From Hymenobacter norwichensis DSM 15439 (GTDB lineage: Bacteria > Bacteroidota > Bacteroidia > Cytophagales > Hymenobacteraceae), in assembly GCF_000420705.1 (NCBI RefSeq), contig NZ_ATVL01000011.1:186001-250000 (forward strand): DNA of 64,000 nucleotides, read 5' to 3'. A program made the translations under genes and the position numbers. The notes beneath the pieces are model-generated. The model worked only from the letters and a program-made list of their open reading frames with translations, was not told where the DNA came from and ran no database searches. Below are positions 7,544 to 15,341 of the stretch, in pieces (position 1 is the stretch's first letter; the number at the start of each line of letters is the position of its first letter).

Positions 7544-8845
7544 ATGAAACAGTTTCTTCTCTCTTTGCCTTTGCTAGCGGCTTTCACGGCGGCGGCGCAG
7601 GTGCCCGTGCCGGCTCCTGCCCAAAGCAAACCTATTTTGCTGGTGGGTGGCAACCTCCACGTCGGCAATGGCACGGTAGTACCCGATGCCGCCGTGGCGT
7701 TTGATAAAGGCCGTATTACGTATGCCGGAACCCAAGGCGGATTCACACAGCGCACTGGCTACGAGGTGATTGACGTAAAAGGGCAGGAGGTGTATCCGGG
7801 CCTGATTCTGCCTAACACCACGCTGGGACTCACCGAAGTGGAATCCATCCGGGCGACGGTGGACGAGCAGGAAGTGGGCACCATGAACCCCCACGTCCGC
7901 TCCCTGATTGCCTACAACACCGACTCCGACATCATCCCGACGGTACGCACCAACGGCGTGCTGCTGGCCCAGATTACGCCCCGCGGCGGCCTGCTTTCCG
8001 GCCAAAGCAGCATCGTGCAGCTGGATGCGTGGAACTGGCAGGACGCCGCCGTGCGCCCCGATGACGGCCTGCACCTGAACTGGCCGGCCATGGTGCTCAA
8101 GCTCAGTGCCGCCGAAGACGAAAAAGCCCTGGAGCGCCGCAACAAGGACCGCCAAACCCAGCTGCGCGACCTGGAAGCCATGCTCACGGAAGCCGCCGCC
8201 TACAAACAGCTACCAGCCGGCCACCGCGAAAACCTGCTCTTGTCTTCGCTAAGCGGCTTGTTCGATGGCTCCAAAACCCTGTTCATTCACGCTGATTACG
8301 GCAAGGAAATCGTGGAAGCCGTGAGCTTTGCCAAGCGCCTGGGAGTGCAGAAAGTAGCCGTGGTAGGCGCCCGCGACGCCTGGATGATGCTGGACTTCCT
8401 CAAGCAGCACGACATTGCTGTAGTACTGTCGCGCACGCACGCCCTACCCCGCCGCCCCGGCGACGACTACGACCTGCCCTACAAACTGCCCAACATCTTG
8501 CAGCAGGCCGGTGTCCGCTACTGCCTTGATTATGAGGGTAGCATGGAAACGGCCGGCTCCCGCAACCTAGCCTTTATTGCGGGCACTTCTGCCGGCTACG
8601 GCCTCACCAAGGAGCAAGCCCTCACCGCCGTAACACTCAGCCCCGCCCGCATCCTGGGCATCGACAAAGACTACGGCAGCCTGGAAGCCGGCAAAAGCGC
8701 CACCCTGGTCGTGAGTAGCGGCGACTTACTCGACATGCGCACCAACAACATCACCCGCGCCTACATCGACGGCCGCGCGTTCAGCTCCGAGAACAAGCAA
8801 CTCTACTTAAACCGCAAGTTTAAGAGTAAATACAGCCTGAAATAG
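7544..8845 (+). CDS. Exported amidohydrolase-like protein lacking metal ligands
   Basis: 433 aa from MKQFLLSLPLLAAF, which begins a signal peptide; an ATG four codons upstream (7532) is an alternative. It has the amidohydrolase frame: N-terminal beta-sandwich (ILLVGGNLHVGNGTVV), VYPGLILPNTTLGLTEVES, a middle TIM-barrel part, and the C-terminal LTKEQALTAVTLSPARILGIDKDYGSL. HxH is missing at the expected place (LILPNTTLG), and later positions have isolated His (FIHADYG, SRTHALP) rather than a metal set. It is shorter than the upstream two-unit protein and resembles its inactive half. I infer a non-catalytic partner of the upstream enzyme, or a protein that binds rather than cleaves its ligand. 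Confidence 0.85.
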   Translation: MKQFLLSLPLLAAFTAAAQVPVPAPAQSKPILLVGGNLHVGNGTVVPDAAVAFDKGRITYAGTQGGFTQRTGYEVIDVKGQEVYPGLILPNTTLGLTEVESIRATVDEQEVGTMNPHVRSLIAYNTDSDIIPTVRTNGVLLAQITPRGGLLSGQSSIVQLDAWNWQDAAVRPDDGLHLNWPAMVLKLSAAEDEKALERRNKDRQTQLRDLEAMLTEAAAYKQLPAGHRENLLLSSLSGLFDGSKTLFIHADYGKEIVEAVSFAKRLGVQKVAVVGARDAWMMLDFLKQHDIAVVLSRTHALPRRPGDDYDLPYKLPNILQQAGVRYCLDYEGSMETAGSRNLAFIAGTSAGYGLTKEQALTAVTLSPARILGIDKDYGSLEAGKSATLVVSSGDLLDMRTNNITRAYIDGRAFSSENKQLYLNRKFKSKYSLK

Positions 8846-8872
8846 AAGCCCACCTGAACAGGCAAAATAGCC

Positions 8873-8970
8873 CGTCATGCAGAGGCGCAGCCGAAGCGTC
8901 TCGCGTGCTGACGCTAAATTACTAATTCAACGATTCGAGCGAGATGCTTCGGCTGCGCCTCTGCATGACG
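8873..8970. repeat. REP-like palindrome, copy 2
   Basis: 32-bp arms beginning CGTCATGCAGAGGCGCAG and ending with the complement; one mismatch. The centre (GTGCTGACG...AATTCAACGATTCGA) is the reverse complement of the centre of copy 1, so the two are inverted copies ~4.9 kb apart, flanking the amidohydrolase pair. Confidence 0.85.
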
Positions 8971-9003
8971 TTCATTAATATGGTGTAATGCTAGCAGGCC
9001 AAT

Positions 9004-9039
9004 AAAAAGGCCCGACTCTATATAGAGTTGGGCCTTTTT
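9004..9039. terminator. Two-way terminator between convergent genes
   Basis: AAAAAGGCCCGACTCTA and its near-exact complement form a 17-bp stem with A-run and T-run flanks. It lies between the amidohydrolase-like gene (ends 8845) and the minus-strand phosphatase gene (ends 9062) and can serve both. Confidence 0.85.
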
Positions 9040-9061
9040 AAATTCGTGGACTGTCAGGCTA

Positions 9062-9856
9062 TTACTTCCAGTGCTGCCGAATGGTTTCCTGCATCTTCTC
9101 GTGGATGTGGCCGTTGCTGGCTACCACTTCGCGGCCGAAAATAGGGTCGCCATCCTCGGTGAACTGCGTGACGCGGCCGCCGGCTTCGCGTACCAGCAGG
9201 ATGCCAGCGGCTACATCGTAAGAGTTGATGTTGAACTCGAAGTAAGCGTCGAAGCGGCCGGCGGCTACGTAGGCCAAATCCAGCGCGGCGGAACCCACGC
9301 GGCGCAGGCCGTGGGTGTTCTGCATGAATAAGCTCAAGATAGCCAGATATTGGTCGAGCCGGTCGAACTTGTAGTAGGGGAAGCCAGTGGCCAGCAGCGT
9401 GTCGTGCAGGTCGTCGGCGGTGGATACGCGCAGGGGCCGCTCGTTGCAGAAGGCGCCGCCACCCAGCGCCGCCCGGAAGCATTCGTCCTGGTTGATTTCA
9501 TACACCACGCCTACCACTAGCTCTTGGCGCTGCATCAGGGCCACGCTCACGCAATAAGCCGGCTGGCCGTGGATGAAGTTGGTAGTGCCATCGAGCGGGT
9601 CGATAATCCAGTTGAATTCCTCGGCCCGGCCCACGGTGGTGGTACCTTCTTCGGTGATGAAACCAGCTTCGGGCAATAAAGCGCTTAGCTCGGCTACTAA
9701 CTGCCGCTCACTCTGCTGGTCCACATACGATACCATGTCGTGCAAGCCTTTATTCTCCACGCGGCCGCGGTCGAAGTTCTGGGCTTCCTGCCGAATAAAC
9801 TGGCCAGCGCGGCGGGCAATGTCGGCCACTTGGTGGCTGAGTTGGTTGAAATCCAT
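9062..9856 (-). CDS. Inositol monophosphatase family protein
   Basis: 264 aa from MDFNQLSHQVADIARRAG; an upstream in-frame ATG at 9874 adds only six residues. The metal-dependent phosphatase motifs are all present: the glutamate pair in GFITEEGT, WIIDPLDGTTNFIHG, and the late GSAALDLAYVAAGRFDAYFE followed by SYDVAAGILLVREAGG. These bind Mg2+ and hydrolyse sugar-alcohol or nucleotide monophosphates (SuhB/ImpA/CysQ superfamily); the sequence resembles SuhB-type inositol-1-monophosphatase most, but the substrate cannot be fixed. Cytoplasmic. It is followed by a two-way terminator and preceded by a small gene at 9925 on the same strand. Confidence 0.93.
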   Translation of the reverse strand: MDFNQLSHQVADIARRAGQFIRQEAQNFDRGRVENKGLHDMVSYVDQQSERQLVAELSALLPEAGFITEEGTTTVGRAEEFNWIIDPLDGTTNFIHGQPAYCVSVALMQRQELVVGVVYEINQDECFRAALGGGAFCNERPLRVSTADDLHDTLLATGFPYYKFDRLDQYLAILSLFMQNTHGLRRVGSAALDLAYVAAGRFDAYFEFNINSYDVAAGILLVREAGGRVTQFTEDGDPIFGREVVASNGHIHEKMQETIRQHWK

Positions 9857-9924
9857 GAGGTAAGAATATGGCACAAGCTACCGCTTATGCCGTGTGCAAT
9901 TGAATGTCGAGCGTGTAACTACAA

Positions 9925-10260
9925 TCATGAGGTAAGTGGGAGCCACTGGCCATCAACCAGCTTCTCGAAACTGCTCTTTTGGAGTTGACTATCAGTGTGA
10001 CCTTTTACGCGCACTGGAGTAATCCAGTCCTGTTGGCAACCTTCCAAAGGGTCTGGCACTACCTGCCAATCAGTGGGGGCAACTCCATACTCCTCACCGG
10101 CGGATTCTGCCTCAGCCACCGAGTCATACCACTCATCCCATAAGCAGCTTGCATCCTCGATTTTGTTGTAGCCAAATAGGTACACGCCACCATCTGTCTC
10201 GTGCATCATCAGGCGCTTCAACTCAGATACAGGCTGAGTGATGAAAGCTGTTTTCCTCAT
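9925..10260 (-). CDS. Hypothetical protein, 111 aa
   Basis: Starts at the ATG whose first base is 10260, directly after the lnt stop codon (10263-10265), so the two are probably translationally coupled. Soluble, acidic, rich in Trp and Glu (DEWYDSVAEAESAGEEYG, TDWQVVPDP). No signal peptide or domain that I recognise; the YLFGYNKIEDASCLWDEW stretch resembles small immunity- or stress-type proteins, but this is only an impression. A longer open frame upstream in the same phase overlaps lnt and is not used. Confidence 0.65.
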   Translation of the reverse strand: MRKTAFITQPVSELKRLMMHETDGGVYLFGYNKIEDASCLWDEWYDSVAEAESAGEEYGVAPTDWQVVPDPLEGCQQDWITPVRVKGHTDSQLQKSSFEKLVDGQWLPLTS

Positions 10261-10262
10261 CG

Positions 10263-11981
10263 TTAGCCAACCTTTTGTCGGCCACGGGCAGCTTGTACCA
10301 CCACAAAGCCCAGCAGCAATACCGCCAGCACCTGCGTGGTAGGGCCTAGTAGCTCGCCGTGCTGCACGTAGAAGGTTTTTTCCTCGTTTAGGTGCACGGT
10401 GCCGCGCTGGGAGGCTTGCACCCACCAGTTGGTTTGCTGCGTGATTTCGCCTTTCTGGTTGATGAAACCTGAAATGCCGGTGTTGGCTGAGCGAGCAATG
10501 TCGCGGCGGGTTTCGATGGCGCGCAGGGTGGCGTATTGGATGTGCTGCAAATGGCCCGGCGAGTCGCTCCACCAGCCGTCGTTGGTGATGATGCCGATGA
10601 GCGTGGCGCCGTTTTTCACGTATTGCGCCATGAAGTCGCCGTACACTGACTCGTAGCAGATGCTTGGTCCGAGGCGCAGGTTGGGGTCAGTGGTGTTGAA
10701 CACGGTGCGTTCTTCCTGGCTGCCGTAGGAGCCTACCACGCCGCCCAAGTCAATGTTGGCAATGAGCTTGGTGAGCACCACTGGTACCTTCTCCACGCCC
10801 GGCACCAGCCGCGACTTATGGTAGAACGTAACTGCGCCGGTAGCGCCCGGAAAATGCGCGGCCGTATTGAAGATGTCGTAGTACCCTAGGTCGTCGCGGA
10901 AGCGGGCGGTGGGCGTGGCCGTTTCCTTAGTTGGGCCGTACATTTTGATGCTGGTGATGCCCGTAATAAGCTCCACGCCAGGGTGCGCGGCTAACCACTG
11001 GCGCAGGCGCATCACCTTGGGGTTCATCTCGAAAGCGGCTTCGGAATACACTTCCTCCAAGGCCGTTTCGGGCCAGAGCACCAGCTTGGTTTGGGGCGTG
11101 AGCTGCTGCTCGGTCAGGCTGATGAGGCGGCTAAGCTGCTGGTCGTACGGAATGAAATTGGGGTTGCTGCTGAACTTCTCTAGGAATGGGTCTACGTTGG
11201 GCTGTACCACCACTACCTCGGCAGTTTTGCCCTTTTCCTGGTAGGTAGCCCCAATGCCATACGACAGCGCAACCGGCAGCAAGATAGCCAGCAACGGCGC
11301 CAGCCAGCGGGTAGCTAACGGCCGGCCCAGCGGTGCGGTTCCGGGCTGGTGCACAACGCCGGCTTGGCTGGTGCGAGGAGCGTTGCTAGAGAAACCGAAC
11401 CACGCCCGGAACACCAGAATATTCACCACCCACATCCAGAGCGAGCCGCCCAGGAAGCCAGTGTACTCGTACCACTGCACCCACTGGTTGGCTTGCGCGA
11501 AGCCGTTGCCGAGCGTGAGCCAGGGCCAGGTCAGGTCCCAGTGCAGGTGTAGCTGCTCGAAAGCAATCCAGTAAATGGGCAACGAAATGTAGCCCAGCTT
11601 GGGGCCCGCCAGCCGCTTGGTGTGGTAGAAGGCCATGGTGGGAATGCACATCAGCAGGGCATTGAGCACCACCGCCGCAATGCCGCCGCCCAAGGTGCTG
11701 AAACTCACCCACCACGTAGTGAAGGCGTTCCAGAGCACCAGGGACAGATAGGTGTAGCGGAACACTTTCCAGCCGCTGGCGCCGCGCTGCGTCAGGAGTT
11801 GCTCCATGCGCAGGTACGGCACCCAGGCCACCAGCAGCACTGCCGCCAGTGGGGCCGGATGCACCGGCCAGCCCAGCCACAGCAATGCGGCACCGAGCAC
11901 GGCCAGCAAACTGGGCTGCCAATATGCCAGGCCAGTAGCCGGGGCGGTGGCCTGCACTTCGAGAGTTGATTTAGTCGTCAC
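10263..11981 (-). CDS. lnt: Apolipoprotein N-acyltransferase
   Basis: Transfers a third acyl chain to the N-terminal cysteine of mature lipoproteins in the inner membrane; this window encodes many such lipoproteins. About six N-terminal transmembrane helices are followed by the periplasmic nitrilase-type domain with the catalytic Glu (VLWPETALEE), Lys (FYHKSRLVPGVEK) and Cys (GPSICYESVYGDF), and the NDGWW and HLQ motifs. I place the start at a GTG (11981), giving 572 aa: no ATG lies between the far-upstream one at 12050, deep inside rsmI, and an internal Met within the membrane part. The GTG overlaps the rsmI stop by 11 bases, which suggests coupling. Confidence 0.93.
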   Translation of the reverse strand: MTTKSTLEVQATAPATGLAYWQPSLLAVLGAALLWLGWPVHPAPLAAVLLVAWVPYLRMEQLLTQRGASGWKVFRYTYLSLVLWNAFTTWWVSFSTLGGGIAAVVLNALLMCIPTMAFYHTKRLAGPKLGYISLPIYWIAFEQLHLHWDLTWPWLTLGNGFAQANQWVQWYEYTGFLGGSLWMWVVNILVFRAWFGFSSNAPRTSQAGVVHQPGTAPLGRPLATRWLAPLLAILLPVALSYGIGATYQEKGKTAEVVVVQPNVDPFLEKFSSNPNFIPYDQQLSRLISLTEQQLTPQTKLVLWPETALEEVYSEAAFEMNPKVMRLRQWLAAHPGVELITGITSIKMYGPTKETATPTARFRDDLGYYDIFNTAAHFPGATGAVTFYHKSRLVPGVEKVPVVLTKLIANIDLGGVVGSYGSQEERTVFNTTDPNLRLGPSICYESVYGDFMAQYVKNGATLIGIITNDGWWSDSPGHLQHIQYATLRAIETRRDIARSANTGISGFINQKGEITQQTNWWVQASQRGTVHLNEEKTFYVQHGELLGPTTQVLAVLLLGFVVVQAARGRQKVG

Positions 11982-12711
11982 TTTCTTCTTCGGTAGCGTA
12001 ACGGTCTTCTTTAATACGTTCTTCTTTGCGGCCCTGCACCACCAGCACAATCTCGCCTTTGATGGCGGCCCGGGCGGCGAAGTTGGCGGCCAGTTCGGAG
12101 AGCGGGGCCGTTACGGTTTCTTCAAACAGCTTGGTTAGTTCCCGGCTCACCGACGCGGGCCGGTCGGCACCCAGTACCTCGGCCAGCTGCTCCAGCGTTT
12201 TTACAATGCGGTGCGGCGACTCGTAGAAAATCATGGTGCGGTGCTCATGCGCCAGTTCTTTGAGGCGCGTCTGGCGGCCTTTCTTCACCGGCAGAAACCC
12301 CTCGAACGTGAACCGCTCGGCCCCAAAGCCCGACTTCAGCAAGGCCGGCACAAAGGCGGTGGCGCCCGGCAGGCACTCCACTTTCAGGCCCCGCGCCAAG
12401 CACTCCCGTACCAACAAAAAGCCCGGGTCGGAAATTCCGGGCGTGCCCGCATCCGATACCAGGGCCATGGTTTCGCCGCGTTCCAAGCGTTCCAGCAGGC
12501 GCTGCACTTGCTGGTGCTCGTTGTGAAGGTGGTAGCTGAGCATAGGCTTCTTCAACCCCAGGTGCTGTAGCAGCCGGCCGCTGGTGCGGGTATCCTCAGC
12601 CAACACGGTATCCACTTCGCCCAAAATCCGGATGGCCCGCAGGGTAATGTCCTCCAGGTTGCCAATGGGCGTGGGCACGAGGTAAAGCAGCGTCGGGGTG
12701 GTTTCTGACAT
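11971..12711 (-). CDS. rsmI: 16S rRNA (cytidine(1402)-2'-O)-methyltransferase
   Basis: 246 aa tetrapyrrole-methylase-fold enzyme. Motifs: LYLVPTPIGNLEDITLRA, VLAEDTRTSGRLLQHLG, the AdoMet-binding LVSDAGTPGISDPG, and LPGATAFVPALLKSG. It 2'-O-methylates C1402 of 16S rRNA in the decoding centre. The C-terminal tail is acidic (ATEEESDD) and overlaps the lnt start by 11 bases, so rsmI-lnt-9925 forms a compact minus-strand operon. Confidence 0.95.
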   Translation of the reverse strand: MSETTPTLLYLVPTPIGNLEDITLRAIRILGEVDTVLAEDTRTSGRLLQHLGLKKPMLSYHLHNEHQQVQRLLERLERGETMALVSDAGTPGISDPGFLLVRECLARGLKVECLPGATAFVPALLKSGFGAERFTFEGFLPVKKGRQTRLKELAHEHRTMIFYESPHRIVKTLEQLAEVLGADRPASVSRELTKLFEETVTAPLSELAANFAARAAIKGEIVLVVQGRKEERIKEDRYATEEESDD

Positions 12712-12743
12712 GGCGCAAAGGTAGGCAGGGAACAGGTGAGGAG

Positions 12744-12834
12744 GTAATGAGGGTAGGAGGGTAAGCGTTGTGGGTGAGAAGGTGGCACGATAAATTCTTT
12801 CCCCTGTTGCCTTCTTACCCTCCTGCCCACCTAC
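12744..12834. repeat. Imperfect inverted repeat upstream of rsmI
   Basis: GGGTAGGAGGGTAAG and CTTACCCTCCTGCCC form the core of a ~21-base stem with a ~48-base loop. It occupies the gap between the rsmI start and the end of the next minus-strand gene, whose stop codon it touches. It is similar in placement and purine/pyrimidine bias to the repeats at 3030-3133 and 32501-32598. Confidence 0.5.
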
Positions 12835-13085
12835 CCCCTCGCACCCCCGTGCTGGGCGGCCATCTCATCAATGGCGGCGGCCAGCCGATGGTCGCGCTGC
12901 GTGACGGTGTTGCCCGCGTCGTGGGTGCGCAGCCGGAACTCCACGGTACTGTATTCGTTGGCCCACCACGGGTGATGGTCGAGGCGCTCCGCCGCGGCGG
13001 CCACGTCGGTCATGAAGGCAAAGGCCGCCTTGAAATCGGGGAAGCGGAAGGTGCAAGTCAGGGCGTTGTCGTGTTCAATCCACAT
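12831..13085 (-). CDS. 4a-hydroxytetrahydrobiopterin dehydratase (PCD/DCoH family)
   Basis: 84 aa, close to the family norm (~95). The PCD signature is clear: FKAAFAFMTDVAAAAERLDHHP, WANEYSTVEFRLRTHDAG, with the catalytic histidine pair HHP and the later THDAG. It dehydrates pterin-4a-carbinolamine to recycle tetrahydrobiopterin after aromatic amino acid hydroxylation. No hydroxylase is adjacent. Cytoplasmic. It is 11 bases downstream of the NADAR gene on the same strand and probably co-transcribed. Confidence 0.92.
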   Translation of the reverse strand: MWIEHDNALTCTFRFPDFKAAFAFMTDVAAAAERLDHHPWWANEYSTVEFRLRTHDAGNTVTQRDHRLAAAIDEMAAQHGGARG

Positions 13086-13096
13086 AACGGGTCAGG

Positions 13097-13651
13097 TTAA
13101 GAAAGCTGGTCGCGTACTTCCATCAAAGCAAAGCCGAGCAGGTTGAGGCCGCGCCACTCGCTGGGGGTAGCGGCGTGCGGACTATCCTGCGCCAGCCCAA
13201 TGCCCCAGATGGCATCCACGGGGCTGGCTTCCACTAGCACGCGCGACTCGGTTTGCATCAGATACTCCCGCAGTTCCGGATGCTGGCTGAACTTGGCCGC
13301 GTTGCCCCGCACCACCACCTCGAAACGGGCGTCATTCCAGCGGGCTTCATCGAAGTTCTGCACCCGGCGCCCTAGCTTTTTGGCTTGGTCAGGGTGGGTG
13401 GCTTGCAGGATAAGCGTACGAGTGGCTTCGTCGTTGAACAGGCGGGCTTTTTCGGCCATCATGTAGTGCTCGGCGGTGGCGTAGGTGTCGCCCTCCACAG
13501 TAAAAGACGCCGGGTGCCATTGGCTGAAACACTCTTTGCCTAGTGCGGCTTCCGCCGGGCGGGTATGGCCCCAAAAGAAGAGATACTTCACTGGCTGACT
13601 AGCGTCAAGGTGTTGGAGCAGGCTGGTAACGGAGCGGATAGGAGGGAGCAT
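13097..13651 (-). CDS. NADAR (YbiA-like) family protein
   Basis: 184 aa from MLPPIRSVTSLL; an upstream in-frame ATG at 13726 would add 25 unlikely residues. NADAR features: FFWGHTRPAEAALGKECFSQWHPASF, YATAEHYMMAEKARLF, the Trp/Asn-rich middle, and the late VEASPVDAIWGIGLAQDS. Members act on N-glycosidic bonds in riboflavin intermediates (YbiA) or reverse ADP-ribosylation of nucleic acid. With the pterin dehydratase next door, a housekeeping damage-clearing role is plausible; I see no toxin partner (DarT-like) nearby. Confidence 0.88.
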   Translation of the reverse strand: MLPPIRSVTSLLQHLDASQPVKYLFFWGHTRPAEAALGKECFSQWHPASFTVEGDTYATAEHYMMAEKARLFNDEATRTLILQATHPDQAKKLGRRVQNFDEARWNDARFEVVVRGNAAKFSQHPELREYLMQTESRVLVEASPVDAIWGIGLAQDSPHAATPSEWRGLNLLGFALMEVRDQLS

Positions 13652-13707
13652 AGTAGAAGTAGTACCGTTGAGAAAGGAGGAGCGAATAAAACGCAGAGGT
13701 GAACAGC

Positions 13708-14151
13708 CTAATGTTGGGCTACCCAACTCCGCAATAGGCGGTCATCTGGCGTAAGCGCAACAGTCAGAAAATTAGGGTCTATAGTAGACCATCCAACGGG
13801 GTATTCCAGCAGCCTAACGGGACGGCCATTTACCGGGTAGAAATGCTGAATTCTGATACTATGTTGTAGCAGTTGTTTTTTAGTCAGCTTTGCCGAGCCC
13901 GGTAAGTTTAGGGAATCGGGCAATGACATAGGAGTAGGCAAGATATAAGTAGTTTGCTCCTGGTACGGTGGCCCAAGTAGCTGCATGACTTGCTGGCGCG
14001 ACATGCCTACGTGTAGTTGCTGATTCATCACTTCCTCTACCATATGACGCCTGGGATTATACCTGTCTGTCATATCTGCGTTTCTTAGCCATACCTGCTG
14101 ATCAAAAGCCGTTGAGGGTTGGCATCCGCTAACTATAGCTGTTATAACCAC
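13708..14151 (-). CDS. Putative BamE/SmpA-like lipoprotein
   Basis: 147 aa if it starts at the GTG (14149-14151). A lipobox (AIVSGC) then puts the cysteine at residue 10, a very short signal with no basic residue. The frame is open ~45 codons upstream (to a TAG near 14296) and encodes further hydrophobic sequence, but there is no ATG, GTG or TTG in it, so the true start is uncertain. The core HVGMSRQQVMQLLGPPYQE is the SmpA/BamE-type motif, followed by a C-terminal part ending in DDRLLRSWVAQH. Likely a periplasm-facing lipoprotein of unknown role. No clear promoter. Confidence 0.7.
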   Translation of the reverse strand: MVITAIVSGCQPSTAFDQQVWLRNADMTDRYNPRRHMVEEVMNQQLHVGMSRQQVMQLLGPPYQEQTTYILPTPMSLPDSLNLPGSAKLTKKQLLQHSIRIQHFYPVNGRPVRLLEYPVGWSTIDPNFLTVALTPDDRLLRSWVAQH

Positions 14152-14362
14152 GCCCCAATAACACGGATAATTTAAGGCAATAGTAGAAGCTAGATGCCGT
14201 AACAGTATCTCAACAAGACGGCTGGTGAAAAGGGTAGGAGTAGGTATAGCGAACCAGATAAACGGCAGGAATATTTTAGGGAACTGAAGCCACCAAAGCT
14301 AAACCCAAATCCGCACGCCTCAGTACACATACATAATCACCCACCACGAACTCACTTCTGCT

Positions 14363-14887
14363 ATGGCTATTGACCCCAATGACCGTCCCGTCCGCGTCAT
14401 CAACCTCGACGACACCACTGAGCAAGAAATGGCTGCCGGCCATATCACCCCCGGCGGCGACCCACCCAAAAAAGAAGCGGCCCGCGGTGGTTTTGGCAAC
14501 CGGGAAGGCAAAGAAGGCTACGGCACCGACAGTGGCACCGGCATAACGGCAGTAGCCGTAAACGAAGACGCTGACCGGACCGAGCACCCCGCCGATAATA
14601 TTCGCTCCGACGACGAAGGCCGCCCAATGCAGCCCAATGAGGATATTCCCAATCCCGACCTCATCAACGACGACGATGACGACGCCCCAATAGAAGCGCG
14701 CCGCCCGGTAGATGAATTGGACGCCGATGATGCCCGTTCCGGCCCCGACGAAATGGAAGACCCAGATTCCGGTGTCGGCATGGGCCAGATGGAGCAGCGC
14801 CAGCCCACCAACGCCGACCTCGCCCGCCAAGGCACCAACGCCGACCTCACCGACCCCGACGCCACCGATACAGCCATCGACCAGTAG
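14363..14887 (+). CDS. Acidic low-complexity hypothetical protein
   Basis: 174 aa, very rich in Asp, Glu, Pro and Gly, with a DDDDDD-like run and no hydrophobic core, so it is probably disordered. There is no signal peptide or known domain. The C-terminus has a short repeat (TNADLARQG / TNADLTDPD). Upstream is a spaced ~211-base gap with no clear promoter. A second small acidic protein follows at 14983. These two resemble stress-related or desiccation-type hydrophilic proteins in composition only; that is inference. Confidence 0.7.
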   Translation: MAIDPNDRPVRVINLDDTTEQEMAAGHITPGGDPPKKEAARGGFGNREGKEGYGTDSGTGITAVAVNEDADRTEHPADNIRSDDEGRPMQPNEDIPNPDLINDDDDDAPIEARRPVDELDADDARSGPDEMEDPDSGVGMGQMEQRQPTNADLARQGTNADLTDPDATDTAIDQ

Positions 14888-14982
14888 TAGTTTGTGTGTT
14901 ACCAGTGGTTAGCTGCTAGGTTATAGACACTGGTAACTAGTCACTATTGATCAATATTTCTCACCCTTTAATTTTCACTGCC

Positions 14983-15198
14983 ATGTCTGACCACAGCAAT
15001 AACACCAACCAGCAGTCGAAAGAAAACCACGGCAGCCCTACTCAAAGCGAACAGCCCAAAGGCGCTGGCAACTTGCCCGTAAACGACCTGGACGAGCAGA
15101 CCGAGGAGAGGTTGCAGCAGGAAGCTGACGATGCCGGCCTCCGTCATCCCAACCGCAACCTCGATAAGCCGGACCTTGACAAGCCCGCTTACAACTAA
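14983..15198 (+). CDS. Small hydrophilic acidic protein, 71 aa
   Basis: Start at MSDHSNNTNQQSKE; an in-frame ATG 12 codons upstream adds hydrophobic residues and is less likely. Polar and charged throughout (Asn, Gln, Glu, Asp), no membrane segment. The sequence NDLDEQTEERLQQEADDAGLRHPNRNLDKPD suggests a helical middle. Similar small proteins are common in this group; function unknown. It shares composition and direction with 14363 and is closed by its own terminator. Confidence 0.7.
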   Translation: MSDHSNNTNQQSKENHGSPTQSEQPKGAGNLPVNDLDEQTEERLQQEADDAGLRHPNRNLDKPDLDKPAYN

Positions 15199-15214
15199 TA
15201 AGCACCGAGTAACG

Positions 15215-15248
15215 AAAAGCACTTGCCGCAACAGGCAGGTGCTTTTTT
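15215..15248 (+). terminator. Terminator of the small acidic gene pair
   Basis: AAAAGCACTTGCC pairs with GGCAGGTGCTTTTTT around CGCAACA, ending in a T-run. 17 bases after the stop at 15198. Confidence 0.85.
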
Positions 15249-15341
15249 CATTTCCTGTATTGCTCAAACGAAATCCAAGCGGAATCATCTAGCCGCCACC
15301 TGCTCGTTCCATATTCCTCACCTGTTCTTGCTGCCTGACCT

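Noticed and set aside
9925-10572. Long 215-aa frame overlapping the end of lnt
   Set aside because: The upstream part runs antisense-like through the strongly supported lnt in another phase; only the last 111 codons, beginning right after the lnt stop, look coding.
13097-13651. NADAR protein as part of a DarTG-type toxin-antitoxin defence system
   Set aside because: No ADP-ribosyltransferase partner next to it; neighbours are housekeeping genes.
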